Positions 1 to 7,679 of a stretch of 50,309 nt of DNA are shown one piece after another (position 1 is the first letter of the stretch; each line of letters starts with the position of its first letter). The notes below the pieces were generated by a model. The model worked only from the letters and a program-made list of their open reading frames with translations, searched no databases and was not told where the DNA came from. The position numbers were made by a program, and so were the translations under genes. The stretch covers positions 1 through 50,309 of the forward strand of contig CAJXRF010000042.1 of the NCBI GenBank assembly GCA_913058575.1, written 5' to 3'. This DNA comes from an uncultured Bermanella sp. GTDB taxonomy: Bacteria; Pseudomonadota; Gammaproteobacteria; Pseudomonadales; Oceanobacteraceae.

Positions 1-857
1 CCTTTAGGAAGTGTGTGCTGTAACAACAGGGCAATAAAATCCTCACCACGTAAGCGACGTTTTTTAAACTCGCCAGTTTGGCTGTCTTTGTATTGAAACG
101 TGACGAATATACCGTCATCACTTACGATATTTTTGTTACTGATAACGCCTCGATAAAGATAGCGAGATAGATACTGCATGGCAGGTAAGCCTTGGCCTAC
201 GTGCTGACATTGCACGACCCATTTTTTAGGCGTAATAGGGAGCGTCAATCCCGCTTGCTTTATAGCTACGAGCATTCTTCCTCTGAACACGGCGGCTAAT
301 TTGTAACCATTGAAGAGGTATTTATTTTTGAGTTTTCGCCACTCATTACGTAATTTATTAACACCTCCACCCGGCACAATTATATGCACATGAGGGTGAT
401 AATCTAATTTTCGGGTGTGAGTGTGCAGTATTGCTGTCATGGCTAATTCAGCGGCTAAGTTTTTATCATTCAGACCAAAATCTTTGATGGTAGAAACGGC
501 ACATTGAAACAGAAGTGAATAGATTTCTTTCTGATTATGCTGGGCCAAAATTCGAAGTTCAAATGGCAACGTGAAAGTCACCATAAAATATTCCACCGGC
601 AGTAGCTTGCTTTCTTGTCGTGCTAACCACTGTGTAGCGCAATGATTTTGGCATTGATTGCAGGCACGGTGTCCGCAAGATTGATAGCGGCTCGTTAAAC
701 CAGAGCAATCCTTACAAGATAAATATATTTGGCCGTATTGTTTTGTGCGACAACCTAAAATAGCATTCAGTGCAGACCATTGGTTTTGACTGGTACAGAC
801 ACCGTGACGCGTTTTGAATCGCGATAAATAATTCGAAGCGATCATGGCAATGTTCAT
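1..857 (-). CDS. IS91-family transposase (Y2 type), partial
   Basis: Reading the minus strand from an ATG at 857 gives an open frame that runs off the left edge (285 residues visible), so the C-terminus is missing. The N-terminus has a Cys-rich zinc-binding segment (CKDC, then CGHRACNQCQ, residues about 48-72), as in the IS91/IS801 group. A histidine-rich HPHVHIIVPGGG motif follows, the HUH-type metal site, and then YLSRYLYRG, which carries the paired tyrosines of Y2 rolling-circle transposases. The enzyme nicks and joins single-stranded DNA at the element ends. A strong Shine-Dalgarno (AGGAGGTG) lies inside the last codons of the upstream recombinase gene and the start falls one base after that gene's stop, so translation is probably coupled. 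Family call is firm; whether the element is complete cannot be seen. Confidence 0.93.
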   Translation of the reverse strand, partial: MNIAMIASNYLSRFKTRHGVCTSQNQWSALNAILGCRTKQYGQIYLSCKDCSGLTSRYQSCGHRACNQCQNHCATQWLARQESKLLPVEYFMVTFTLPFELRILAQHNQKEIYSLLFQCAVSTIKDFGLNDKNLAAELAMTAILHTHTRKLDYHPHVHIIVPGGGVNKLRNEWRKLKNKYLFNGYKLAAVFRGRMLVAIKQAGLTLPITPKKWVVQCQHVGQGLPAMQYLSRYLYRGVISNKNIVSDDGIFVTFQYKDSQTGEFKKRRLRGEDFIALLLQHTLPK

Positions 858-858
858 T

Positions 859-1764
859 TTACACCTCCTCATTCAATTGCAGGTGTAAACGGTTTACTAA
901 ACGATTAATGAGTTTGTGGGTGTCATGGTGAACGACCTCAGTGATCTGGGTATAAAGCGCTGTGGTTTTTGGGCACTCATGCCCCATCTCATGTTGAATG
1001 GCGCGTAAATTTAATCCTGTTTCCACCAAATGGGCACCATAGCAATGTCGTAAACTATGAATCGTCACGTGCTTGCGAATGCCATTGTCTTTTACAATGA
1101 CCTTGAAGGATTTTTGCAGACCACCTCGGTCCATTGACTCTTTCGAAGCGTGTCGTGCCTCTGGATTTTTACCCGCTGGAAATAGTCGGGTAGGATGGCG
1201 ATGGCTGGCCCAATATTTACGTAATGCTAATAATGTTTTTTGAGGTAGTGTGACAAAGCGATCTTTCTTGCCTTTTCCTTGGCGAATGTGCACCTTCATG
1301 CGCTCACTATCAATGTCACCCACTTTTAAATTAAGAGTTTCTCCTAATCTTAGCCCCATGCTGTAGGCGGTTAAGATAAAAGTCTGGTAACGAAGTTCAC
1401 GTGTTCCATTAATGACGCGTTCAATCTCTTTTACAGTCAGAATGTCAGGCAGTACTTTTTTCTTTGGTGGTTTAACAATGTCAACCCAAACCCATTCTTT
1501 ATTCAAGACGTACTTGTAGAAAAACTGCAGCCCATTTCGATCAATCTTTACCGTACTCCATGAGTGGCTCTTCACCAGCGCAGTAAAATAGTCTTTGAGG
1601 TGATCGAGCGTTAATTTATCAGGACATAGGTCGTAAAACTCAGTGATACGGCGTACCGCACGGGAATAAACATCAATAGTGGCATCGGCTTTTCCTTGAC
1701 GCTGCAATGCGCTAACATGCTGTTTATAAAGCGAATTAAACTTATTTGTTTGGGTCTTGTTCAT
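859..1764 (-). CDS. Tyrosine recombinase/integrase of the IS91-type element
   Basis: A 301-residue phage-integrase-family protein. Residues about 10-90 form a SAM-like N-terminal DNA-binding domain. The catalytic domain follows, with Arg in GLRLGE, Lys in GKGKKDR, the HSLRH box (His and second Arg), GHE, and the nucleophile Tyr in TALYTQ, so all catalytic positions are present. It lies directly upstream of, and in the same orientation as, the IS91 transposase, one base from its start. Some IS91 elements carry such an accessory recombinase, and the pair is best read as one mobile element. Its substrate (element resolution or an independent site) cannot be told from sequence. The full length and intact residues suggest a working gene. 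Confidence 0.93.
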   Translation of the reverse strand: MNKTQTNKFNSLYKQHVSALQRQGKADATIDVYSRAVRRITEFYDLCPDKLTLDHLKDYFTALVKSHSWSTVKIDRNGLQFFYKYVLNKEWVWVDIVKPPKKKVLPDILTVKEIERVINGTRELRYQTFILTAYSMGLRLGETLNLKVGDIDSERMKVHIRQGKGKKDRFVTLPQKTLLALRKYWASHRHPTRLFPAGKNPEARHASKESMDRGGLQKSFKVIVKDNGIRKHVTIHSLRHCYGAHLVETGLNLRAIQHEMGHECPKTTALYTQITEVVHHDTHKLINRLVNRLHLQLNEEV

Positions 1765-1840
1765 GATAATTTCTCTTCTGTCCTAGCTCAAAATGAGTAG
1801 GTAAAGAAATTATTGTTGAGGCGTTAGATTTTGCTATTTT

Positions 1841-1853
1841 GCCGCGTAGCGGC
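1841..1853. repeat. Perfect hairpin, possible IS91-type terminus
   Basis: GCCGC, a three-base loop GTA and GCGGC form a perfect GC-rich hairpin in AT-rich surroundings, about 80 bases upstream of the recombinase start. IS91-type ends carry short subterminal hairpins, so this is a candidate end structure. That role is inferred from position only. Confidence 0.45.
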
Positions 1854-1878
1854 TTCGTTCAACAAAGCATTCAAATAA

Positions 1879-1904
1879 TTAAGCCTAAGCTTGAATAGGC
1901 TTAA
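1879..1904 (-). terminator. Inverted repeat after the cupin gene
   Basis: A 9-bp perfect stem (1879-1887 with 1896-1904) with an 8-base loop lies 23 bases beyond the stop of the minus-strand cupin gene. It could end that transcript, although only a short A/T-rich tract follows. It might instead belong to the mobile-element end. Confidence 0.45.
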
Positions 1905-1926
1905 CATTGAACACCTCGAAGAAAAC

Positions 1927-2577
1927 CTAAATAGGTAAGTGCCCCGTTTTCACCATGATAATGGTTTCTTCTTCTACAAATGGAAAGTGTTCACTCATAT
2001 GAGGACTGCGTATCCAAGTATGCTTAGGATATTTACCGTATTCATCTTGAAATACACCAGACAATACCAATATCTCTTCTCCGCCAAAGTGACGGTGCGG
2101 TTGAAATTTTTCACCCACTGGCCATTTCACCAAGGCCACATGCTCGCCTTTATATTCGTGTAAAGGCATCACCTGTAAACCGCCCATTCCTTGTAGCCAA
2201 GCTGTGGTTTGCGTATTAATGAAAACCGATTTTAAATCTTGCTCATGAAATTGATTTAATTTTACAAATAATTCACAGCCATCAGTACTAAAAGGGGCAT
2301 GAGTGCTACCAGGTGGATTTCGAAGGTAGCTGCCTTTTGGGTAATCGCCATTTTCATCAGAAAAAACCCCATCTAAAACAAAGATCTCTTCCCCTAACGG
2401 ATGAGGATGTTCATTAAAGGAAGATCCTTTTTCATAACGCACTATGCTGCTCACATGGCCCGATTCCGGTAGCGAGCGCTCCAAAGGCTTGCGTAAAACC
2501 CCCGCCGCAGGACTGTTTTGCCAAGGCATATTTGGGGTTTCCAACACCAACCTTTTTTCAAATTCCATATTTAACAT
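1927..2577 (-). CDS. Double-cupin protein, ChrR-like
   Basis: A 216-residue soluble protein with two tandem cupin folds. The first (about residues 45-110) has HPHPLGEEIFVLDG and a later STH; the second (about 140-205) has HRHFGGEEILVLSG. The paired His and Glu residues match the metal-binding cupin motifs of the ChrR cupin-like family, in which such domains stand alone or form the C-terminal part of anti-sigma factors. No anti-sigma domain is present, so a stand-alone metal-binding sensor or small-molecule enzyme (dioxygenase-like) is more likely. The start is supported by GAGGGAT five bases upstream. It lies next to the mobile element and appears to be monocistronic. The substrate is unknown. 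Confidence 0.85.
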   Translation of the reverse strand: MLNMEFEKRLVLETPNMPWQNSPAAGVLRKPLERSLPESGHVSSIVRYEKGSSFNEHPHPLGEEIFVLDGVFSDENGDYPKGSYLRNPPGSTHAPFSTDGCELFVKLNQFHEQDLKSVFINTQTTAWLQGMGGLQVMPLHEYKGEHVALVKWPVGEKFQPHRHFGGEEILVLSGVFQDEYGKYPKHTWIRSPHMSEHFPFVEEETIIMVKTGHLPI

Positions 2578-2717
2578 GATTTATCCCTCTGCTGATAAAA
2601 CACTTAATTAAGTCTTTTAACTCATTTATCTGTGCTGACATAGGTGACTTACTATTAAACATACTGCCCTTAAAATAAATAAAGGGCAGTCTGCATTGTA
2701 ACGCCTTTTTGACAAGT

Positions 2718-3485
2718 TTAGTTGCGCCCTGCCATCACACCACCATCCACATCCCAGATGGCCCCTGTTACCCAGTCGGCATCATCTGATAATAAAAAAG
2801 CGATGGAATTGGCCACATCAACTGCTCTTCCCACGCGCCCAATGGGATGAAAGCCATTAAAACCTTCCAAGGCTTCATCCACATCTGCTGGATCAATAAA
2901 GGCCTCATAAATAGGCGTCTTCACCATAGCAGGGGAAACCGCATTCACTCGAATACCTAAGTCACCTAATTCCATGGCCATGTGCTGAGTTAGGGCATGA
3001 AGCCCTGCCTTTGCCATTGAATAGGCTGAAGATGGCGTGGCTTTAATGGCCTGCTTCGCCCACATAGAGCCAATATTCACAATACTGCCACCGCCTTGCT
3101 TCATCATGTTACCCACTACCGCTTGGCTAATGATAAATGTCGCCTTGTTTAATCCCATGTAAATTTCATAATCATCCTGAGTATGATCAACAAATGGCTT
3201 AGGGTTGAAATAGCCTGCCGCATTCACTAAGTAACCGATTTTAACGTCTTCTTGAGCGACAAAGTCCAATATCCTTTGCAAACTTTCAGAGTTATAAAGA
3301 TTAGCCTGCAATCCACTGACTTTACCCAATTTTTGTAAATCCGTGACTGCGTCATTTAGCTTGCTGACATTATTACCGACAATCACCACTTCAATATTTT
3401 TCGCCAATAAAAGTTTCGCAGTGGCCAGCCCCATTCCACTGCTGCCGCCAACGATTAGTGCGATACCTGATTTAGTGAATTTCAT
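2718..3485 (-). CDS. SDR-family NAD(P)-dependent oxidoreductase
   Basis: The 255-residue start at 3485 (MKFTKSG) is chosen because GGGGA sits just upstream; an in-frame extension to 3533 has no such signal. It is a classical short-chain dehydrogenase/reductase: GGSSGMG nucleotide-binding loop near the N-terminus, NAAG at about residue 90, a catalytic Ser in NIGSMW and YSMAK with the active Tyr and Lys, then the PAMVKTP segment. It reduces or oxidises a carbonyl/alcohol in the cytoplasm with NAD(P)H; the substrate is not evident. It is transcribed divergently from an HxlR regulator, a common arrangement for redox-inducible quinone or carbonyl reductases. A tandem repeat in the intergenic region suggests control by that regulator. 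Confidence 0.9.
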   Translation of the reverse strand: MKFTKSGIALIVGGSSGMGLATAKLLLAKNIEVVIVGNNVSKLNDAVTDLQKLGKVSGLQANLYNSESLQRILDFVAQEDVKIGYLVNAAGYFNPKPFVDHTQDDYEIYMGLNKATFIISQAVVGNMMKQGGGSIVNIGSMWAKQAIKATPSSAYSMAKAGLHALTQHMAMELGDLGIRVNAVSPAMVKTPIYEAFIDPADVDEALEGFNGFHPIGRVGRAVDVANSIAFLLSDDADWVTGAIWDVDGGVMAGRN

Positions 3486-3547
3486 TTTTAATCCCCTTGC
3501 TTGTGTTTGTGTGTGGTAATCTTGCGTTAACAAAGTGCAGCTGAAAA

Positions 3548-3585
3548 GTAAGCACTATTTGGTTAGGTAGGTACTTTTTGGTAAG
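3548..3585. promoter_or_regulatory. Tandem 19-bp direct repeat, likely HxlR operator
   Basis: Two directly adjacent 19-base units, 3548-3566 and 3567-3585, match at 15 of 19 positions (consensus GTARGYACTWTTTGGTWAG). They lie between the divergent SDR and HxlR genes, and the second unit ends two bases before the regulator's ATG. A bound protein would block translation initiation or transcription of its own gene and could control the SDR promoter. Operator function is inferred. Confidence 0.55.
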
Positions 3586-3587
3586 TA

Positions 3588-3932
3588 ATGATGAATAATC
3601 AGGGCAAATTAATTTCAAGAAAAACACCACCAAAGGACTCAGCACGTATGGTGGAAACCATTTACGGCTGTAAATGGTCTTTAACGGTTTATCAGTTGCT
3701 GACTAAAAAGATTAATCGTCCAGGTGAGATGGTGCGAAATGTAGAAGGTTTAACCACTAAGGTGCTTAATAGCTGCCTTAAAAAGAATACTGATTTTGGT
3801 ATATTAGAAAAAATAAGTTACCCCGAGGTCCCTCCAAGAGTGGAATATCAGGTCACAGAATTTGGGCAGAAATTTATTCGCGTTTTAGATGAGATTGAAA
3901 AGCTTCAGTCAGAATTAGATACCCCAGAATAA
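3588..3932 (+). CDS. HxlR-family transcriptional regulator
   Basis: A 114-residue winged helix-turn-helix protein of the HxlR (DUF24/MarR-like) family. Typical features are IYGCKWSLTVYQLLTKKINRPGEM with the family's central tryptophan, followed by EGLTTKVLNSCLKKNTDFGIL (split recognition helix) and the wing YPEVPPRVEYQVTEFG. These factors bind DNA as dimers and often sense electrophiles or aldehydes through a cysteine. Here Cys28 (in YGCKW) and Cys63 are candidates. It is divergent from the SDR gene. Two ATGs in a row (3588 and 3591) follow directly on the repeat and no clear Shine-Dalgarno precedes them, suggesting weak translation. Repression of the SDR gene is the likely function. Confidence 0.9.
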   Translation: MMNNQGKLISRKTPPKDSARMVETIYGCKWSLTVYQLLTKKINRPGEMVRNVEGLTTKVLNSCLKKNTDFGILEKISYPEVPPRVEYQVTEFGQKFIRVLDEIEKLQSELDTPE

Positions 3933-3977
3933 CCCTGGGAAATTGATTATTCTAGAGAGGTTAATACTTTGACTGAT

Positions 3978-4448
3978 TTAGGCTTTTTGCTCGGCAAGTA
4001 ATTTTTCCCGAACACTCATTAATATTTTACCAAATGCATTTTCACCACGGCGATCACGTCCACAGCCCCAAAAGTAATCATACTGGGTATTATCAACTAA
4101 CGTTGTCTGACCCGTATTTAACAAACTTTGGGCTAAATCCTTGTGTGTTCGACACTGAGTGTACACACCGCGCGTCATGATTACTTCACGCACTTCTTTC
4201 CAATCTTTACGAATTTTTTTGAAGCGACTGCGCCCTAGCTTTTGAGCTTTTTTAGCCGTTTCAGCATGGCGTATTTTCTCTTGGTAATCCCCTTTAGGAA
4301 ACTTCATGCCCTGAAAATAATGTTCAACGCTTGGCCAACTAAGACCTTCCAGTTCAAAGTCAAATAATGAAAAGCTCGCCAACGGCTCCTCAGCATTACT
4401 GCGAGTGATGCACACCACATTTTCATCTATGCTGGTAAAAAACGACAC
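3978..4448 (-). CDS. NADAR-family protein (YbiA-like N-glycosidase)
   Basis: A member of the NADAR/DUF1768 family, 156 residues from a GTG at 4448. That codon is well placed behind GGGGAG; a GTG at 4454 is possible but would overlap the ribosome-binding site. Signature segments are WPSVEHYFQGMKFP near residue 40 and YDYFWGCGRDRRGENAFGK near the C-terminus, which hold the conserved Glu, Trp and Asp residues. YbiA of this family hydrolyses damaged riboflavin-pathway intermediates (N-glycosidic bonds), and other members remove ADP-ribose adducts. It appears to be monocistronic and lies between the HxlR gene and the redox operon. Substrate preference cannot be told here. Confidence 0.88.
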   Translation of the reverse strand: MSFFTSIDENVVCITRSNAEEPLASFSLFDFELEGLSWPSVEHYFQGMKFPKGDYQEKIRHAETAKKAQKLGRSRFKKIRKDWKEVREVIMTRGVYTQCRTHKDLAQSLLNTGQTTLVDNTQYDYFWGCGRDRRGENAFGKILMSVREKLLAEQKA

Positions 4449-4556
4449 AAACACTCCCCAAATTCAAAAACTGCAAAAAAGTTAAAGGCAACCATATACG
4501 GCAGTTTATCATGAACCGCTGGCTTAATAAGCCCCGCCTATTTCGTTCTTACACAA

Positions 4557-4582
4557 AAAACCATGCAAGATTGCATGGTTTT
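4557..4582 (-). terminator. Intrinsic terminator of the grx-flavoprotein-nrtS operon
   Basis: A perfect 12-bp stem (AAAACCATGCAA pairing with its complement) with a 2-base loop is followed on the minus strand by a run of six T. It is 50 bases beyond the stop of the nrtS-like gene. The plus strand also ends in four T, so it may work in both directions. Confidence 0.85.
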
Positions 4583-4634
4583 AGCTATTAACATAAAGGG
4601 TGTATTGAATAAATCAAAAAACAGTGTGCCTTTG

Positions 4635-4832
4635 CTATTTCCGTTTTTCTTTATCCCCTGATATTTTGCCGGCAATAAACACTATAAAAGGCACACAATA
4701 GGTTAAGACAGCAGGTAAAACCCGTAACTCACTGTGGCCAAACAGGGCATCATATTGGTTAATAATCAACAATATGGTGCCCACCACCACAGACACGGTC
4801 AGCGCCTTAAACATCAACTGTTTACATAGCAT
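4635..4832 (-). CDS. nrtS: Small NrtS-type nitrate/nitrite transporter
   Basis: The 65-residue start at 4832 is one base beyond the upstream stop, with its Shine-Dalgarno (AGGAG) inside the last codons of the upstream gene; a GTG at 4850 would overlap that gene. The protein has two membrane helices: TVSVVVGTILLIINQYDALF and LPAVLTYCVPFIVFIAGKIS. The NQ-D after helix 1 and LTYCVPF in helix 2 resemble the short NrtS family, oligomeric nitrate/nitrite carriers described in cyanobacteria and proteobacteria. The basic tail (KEKRK) should face the cytoplasm. It is coupled to the Lpd-like flavoprotein. The assignment rests on pattern memory, so a generic small membrane protein remains possible. Confidence 0.7.
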   Translation of the reverse strand: MLCKQLMFKALTVSVVVGTILLIINQYDALFGHSELRVLPAVLTYCVPFIVFIAGKISGDKEKRK

Positions 4833-4833
4833 T

Positions 4834-6276
4834 TTAGGCTCCTGGACCACAATCCATACTGTTTTTAACCCCCTGCGGCGCTATATGAAGCTTAGCATTT
4901 AAATCCCTCAGTGCCGTACGCACCCCTTCTTCAATGACTGGGTGATAAAATGGCATATCTAATATTTGCGCCACGGTTTGACGTTGCTGAATAGCCCAAG
5001 ACAATAAGTGACCGATGTGTTCGGCGGCGGGGCCAAACATTTCAGCACCCAACAATAACCCCGTCCCCTGCTCTCCATATACCTTTAAGATACCTTGGTT
5101 TTTAAGCATCACACGACTACGGCCCTGCCCTTCAAAGCTCACTTCCCCTACGGCATAGTGGCCTGCATAACGCGCTTCTACCTCATTAGGGGAAAGCCCT
5201 ATATTGGCAATTTGTGGCTCAGTAAACACCACACCTAAAGGTGTGCGCCTTAAACCCGCACGCACATCAGGAAAACGCCCAGCATTGGCACCGGCGATTT
5301 TTCCTTCATCGGCGGCTTCGTGCAATAACGGAATTTCATTGTTGGCATCCCCTGCAATAAAGATATGTTCAACATTGGTTTGCAACGTGTGGTGATCAAA
5401 AATCGGCACGCCTTTATCATCTAAGGCTAGGCCGGTATTTTCAATGGCCATTTTGTCGGTATTGGCACGACGACCAGTAGCCGCTAGTAAATATGAAAAC
5501 GATTCAGTGACTGGCCTGCCGTCTTTTTCTATGTATTCAATTTCAACAGCTTGGCCTTTTTTACGCACAGTGTGTACCTGCGCATTGGTATTTAAATAAA
5601 ATTCTTTATTGAATATATCTTGAGCGTATTCTTTTATTTCCTTGTCTTGCAAACTGGCCACTGAACCGCCGCGACCAAATACTTTCACCCGAACACCTAA
5701 GCGACTTAAGGCCTGCCCCAACTCTAACCCAATGACACCGGGGCCAAAAACGGCCACCGACTCAGGTAAATCGTCTAATTCAAAAACACTGTCGTTAATT
5801 AAAAGCCGATCCCCTGCCTCAAGAAATAAATCAGGGTAAACAGGTCGAGAACCTGTGGCGATGACAATTCGTTTAGCGGTAATTTCAGTATGTTCATCAA
5901 TGATTAATGTATGGGCATTTTTAAATTTAGCGTAACCGCGCAAGCGGTGCTGTTCATCAAAGCCCTCTACCGATTCCAGCACAAACCCCACAAATCGATC
6001 ACGCTCGCGGCGCACTCGTTGCATAACGGCCTTGCCATCTACCTTCACTCCTATCACCTCAATGCCAAACCCTGACGCGTGTTGGGCATGATAAGCGGCA
6101 TCGGCCGCGGCAATTAATAATTTACTGGGCATGCAACCCACTCGTGCACAAGTGGTTCCGTATTCACCACCTTCAATGAGTGCAATGCTGTTGGTAAATT
6201 CTTTAGCTGCACGATAAGCCGCCATACCCGCAGTACCTGAACCAATAATGGCCACATCAACTTCTTTGTAAATCAT
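4834..6276 (-). CDS. Dihydrolipoamide dehydrogenase-like pyridine nucleotide-disulfide oxidoreductase
   Basis: A 480-residue flavoprotein. The FAD-binding motif is GSGTAGMAA at residues 12-20 and the redox-active disulfide is in [14 protein letters not shown] (CxxxxC, about residues 43-48). An NAD-binding motif [13 protein letters not shown] lies at about 178-190, an ATGRR box at about 266 and the GDAN FAD motif at about 310. The C-terminal dimerisation domain includes FYHPVIEEG with the His-Glu catalytic dyad. It transfers electrons between NAD(P)H and a disulfide. It is not beside pyruvate or oxoglutarate dehydrogenase genes. It follows a glutaredoxin by 38 bases and is coupled to the nrtS-like gene, so a thiol-redox role distinct from the classical Lpd is likely. 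Its real disulfide partner is unknown. Confidence 0.9.
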   Translation of the reverse strand: MIYKEVDVAIIGSGTAGMAAYRAAKEFTNSIALIEGGEYGTTCARVGCMPSKLLIAAADAAYHAQHASGFGIEVIGVKVDGKAVMQRVRRERDRFVGFVLESVEGFDEQHRLRGYAKFKNAHTLIIDEHTEITAKRIVIATGSRPVYPDLFLEAGDRLLINDSVFELDDLPESVAVFGPGVIGLELGQALSRLGVRVKVFGRGGSVASLQDKEIKEYAQDIFNKEFYLNTNAQVHTVRKKGQAVEIEYIEKDGRPVTESFSYLLAATGRRANTDKMAIENTGLALDDKGVPIFDHHTLQTNVEHIFIAGDANNEIPLLHEAADEGKIAGANAGRFPDVRAGLRRTPLGVVFTEPQIANIGLSPNEVEARYAGHYAVGEVSFEGQGRSRVMLKNQGILKVYGEQGTGLLLGAEMFGPAAEHIGHLLSWAIQQRQTVAQILDMPFYHPVIEEGVRTALRDLNAKLHIAPQGVKNSMDCGPGA

Positions 6277-6314
6277 GTTTATTTCCTTAGCAATCAGGTC
6301 AATCTAATTAAAAA

Positions 6315-6602
6315 TTAGGCGCTAACCGTTTGGTTTTTATGCAGTACATTAAGATATTTAATAATGTCACCAGACTCATACAACCACTGTACTTGGCCAT
6401 TGCCTTTTTCTATTCGCAAGCACGGCACCTGACGACTGCCTCCTTGCTGCATGAGCTCTTGTCTATATTTAGGTTCCATTTGAACATCGCGCTGCTGGAT
6501 ATTTAAATTCAACTTATCTAAGACTTGGCGGGTGCGAGCACAATATGGGCAGGCTCGGTATTGGTATAGGGCAAGTCCTTCAATGTTTTGGGTGTGGCTC
6601 AT
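6315..6602 (-). CDS. Glutaredoxin
   Basis: The 95-residue start at 6602 (MSHTQN) has GGAG six bases upstream, which favours it over an ATG at 6614. It has a thioredoxin fold with ACPYCARTR (dithiol CPYC active site near residue 20), the VPCLRIE cis-Pro segment at about 60 and YESGDIIKYL glutathione-binding end. It reduces disulfides or glutathione adducts using GSH. It is the first gene of an operon with the Lpd-like enzyme and nrtS. A close paralogue with a membrane anchor lies at 10508-10879; both share VPCLRIE and YES-x-x-II-x-YL. A promoter and inverted repeat precede it, facing the AraC gene. Confidence 0.92.
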   Translation of the reverse strand: MSHTQNIEGLALYQYRACPYCARTRQVLDKLNLNIQQRDVQMEPKYRQELMQQGGSRQVPCLRIEKGNGQVQWLYESGDIIKYLNVLHKNQTVSA

Positions 6603-6660
6603 AATGGTCTCCATATGTGGGCTTAACGTGAATGAAGCTCATTATCCAAATCCTGAATGA

Positions 6661-6695
6661 ACAAAATATGATAAAATCAGCAGATATTTTGTCAT
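6661..6695 (-). promoter_or_regulatory. Promoter of the glutaredoxin operon with an embedded inverted repeat
   Basis: On the minus strand ATGACA (6690-6695) and TATCAT (6668-6673) are separated by 16 bases, each one mismatch from consensus. A 9-bp inverted repeat, ACAAAATAT (6661-6669) and ATATTTTGT (6684-6692), spans the core. It is in the gap between the divergent AraC gene and this operon, so AraC-type or repressor control is plausible but unproven. Confidence 0.5.
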
Positions 6696-6729
6696 TTTGA
6701 TCATTTAGCCATTCCCAAAGGATTACACC

Positions 6730-7665
6730 ATGGATGCCCTAGCTGATGTACTAAAAACCATCCGCCTAAATACCAGCACCTATTTCTGCAGTGACTTCAG
6801 CTCACCATGGGGCATGGAAGTGGCAAAAGGCGACGAGGGGTTATTCCATGTGGTCATCAGTGGCGAATGCTGGCTACGGGTGTATCCGCAAACAGAAGCC
6901 ATTCATTTGAAAATGGGAGACATAGTGGCTTTCCCAAGTGGTGGCGCCCACAGCATTAGTGATCAACAAGACAGCAATATGCTGCCAGGCAAGAGTGTGG
7001 TTTCACAAATTCAAGCGGGAAATAACCCCTTTCACATTACCTCAAATACGGGTAATAGCGGCACAATTAATAACACCTTGCTATGCGGGGCCTTCAGTTA
7101 TGACACTTCGGTGAAACACCCATTTATTCGCGACTTACCCTGTTTTATTCACATTAAAGCGGCCCAAAGCGACAAAACCACTTGGCTAAAATCCCTTATT
7201 AATACCCTGTCTTTAGAAGCAAGGAGCATGAACCCTGGTTCAACCGTCATGGTCGATCGGCTCACCGAAGTCCTATTTATTGAGCTCATGCGACACTTCA
7301 TGCAAGAGCATGCTGGCCAACAATTATATTTAGCAGCCTTAAGCGACCCACAAATAGGCAAAGCCTTAAATTTAATTCACGAAGAAACCAACGCCACTTG
7401 GACAGTAGAACGGCTCGGGGAACACGTGGGCATGTCTCGCACCGCGTTTACCGATAGGTTTGCCAATTTGGTGGGTATGCCTCCTAAAACCTATTTAATA
7501 AACTGGCGCATGCAAAAAGCCAAGGGCCAGTTGCAAGCAGGTGGGTACACTATGATTGATATTTCAGAAGCGGCTGGCTATTCATCAGAGGCAGCGTTTA
7601 GCAAAGCCTTTAAGCAGTTTTTTGGGGAAACACCTGGGCGCGTTAAACGACATACGGCTCAATAA
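6730..7665 (+). CDS. AraC-family transcriptional regulator, cupin N-terminal type
   Basis: A 311-residue activator-type protein. Residues about 15-200 form a cupin effector domain (DIVAFPSGGAHSI is the characteristic strand). Residues about 210-305 carry two helix-turn-helix units: TVERLGEHVGMSRTAFTDRF and MIDISEAAGYSSEAAFSKAF, ending in the family signature FGETPGRVKR. This matches the cupin_6 AraC group, whose targets are usually neighbouring oxidoreductase genes. AAAGGA precedes the ATG at good spacing. It is divergent from the glutaredoxin operon, its most likely target. The effector is unknown. Confidence 0.9.
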   Translation: MDALADVLKTIRLNTSTYFCSDFSSPWGMEVAKGDEGLFHVVISGECWLRVYPQTEAIHLKMGDIVAFPSGGAHSISDQQDSNMLPGKSVVSQIQAGNNPFHITSNTGNSGTINNTLLCGAFSYDTSVKHPFIRDLPCFIHIKAAQSDKTTWLKSLINTLSLEARSMNPGSTVMVDRLTEVLFIELMRHFMQEHAGQQLYLAALSDPQIGKALNLIHEETNATWTVERLGEHVGMSRTAFTDRFANLVGMPPKTYLINWRMQKAKGQLQAGGYTMIDISEAAGYSSEAAFSKAFKQFFGETPGRVKRHTAQ

Positions 7666-7679
7666 AGATTAACAAGGAG

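Larger units (their letters stand above)
1..1904 (-). mobile_element. IS91-family element with tyrosine recombinase, right-hand part
   Basis: Two mobile-element genes (recombinase then transposase) occupy this stretch, and the element continues beyond the left edge. The end upstream of the genes should lie between 1765 and about 1905. That gap holds a GCCGC-GTA-GCGGC hairpin (1841-1853), of the kind expected near IS91-type ends, and a second inverted repeat at 1879-1904. The exact boundary is not proven because these elements make no target duplication and the partner end is outside the window. Confidence 0.6.
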
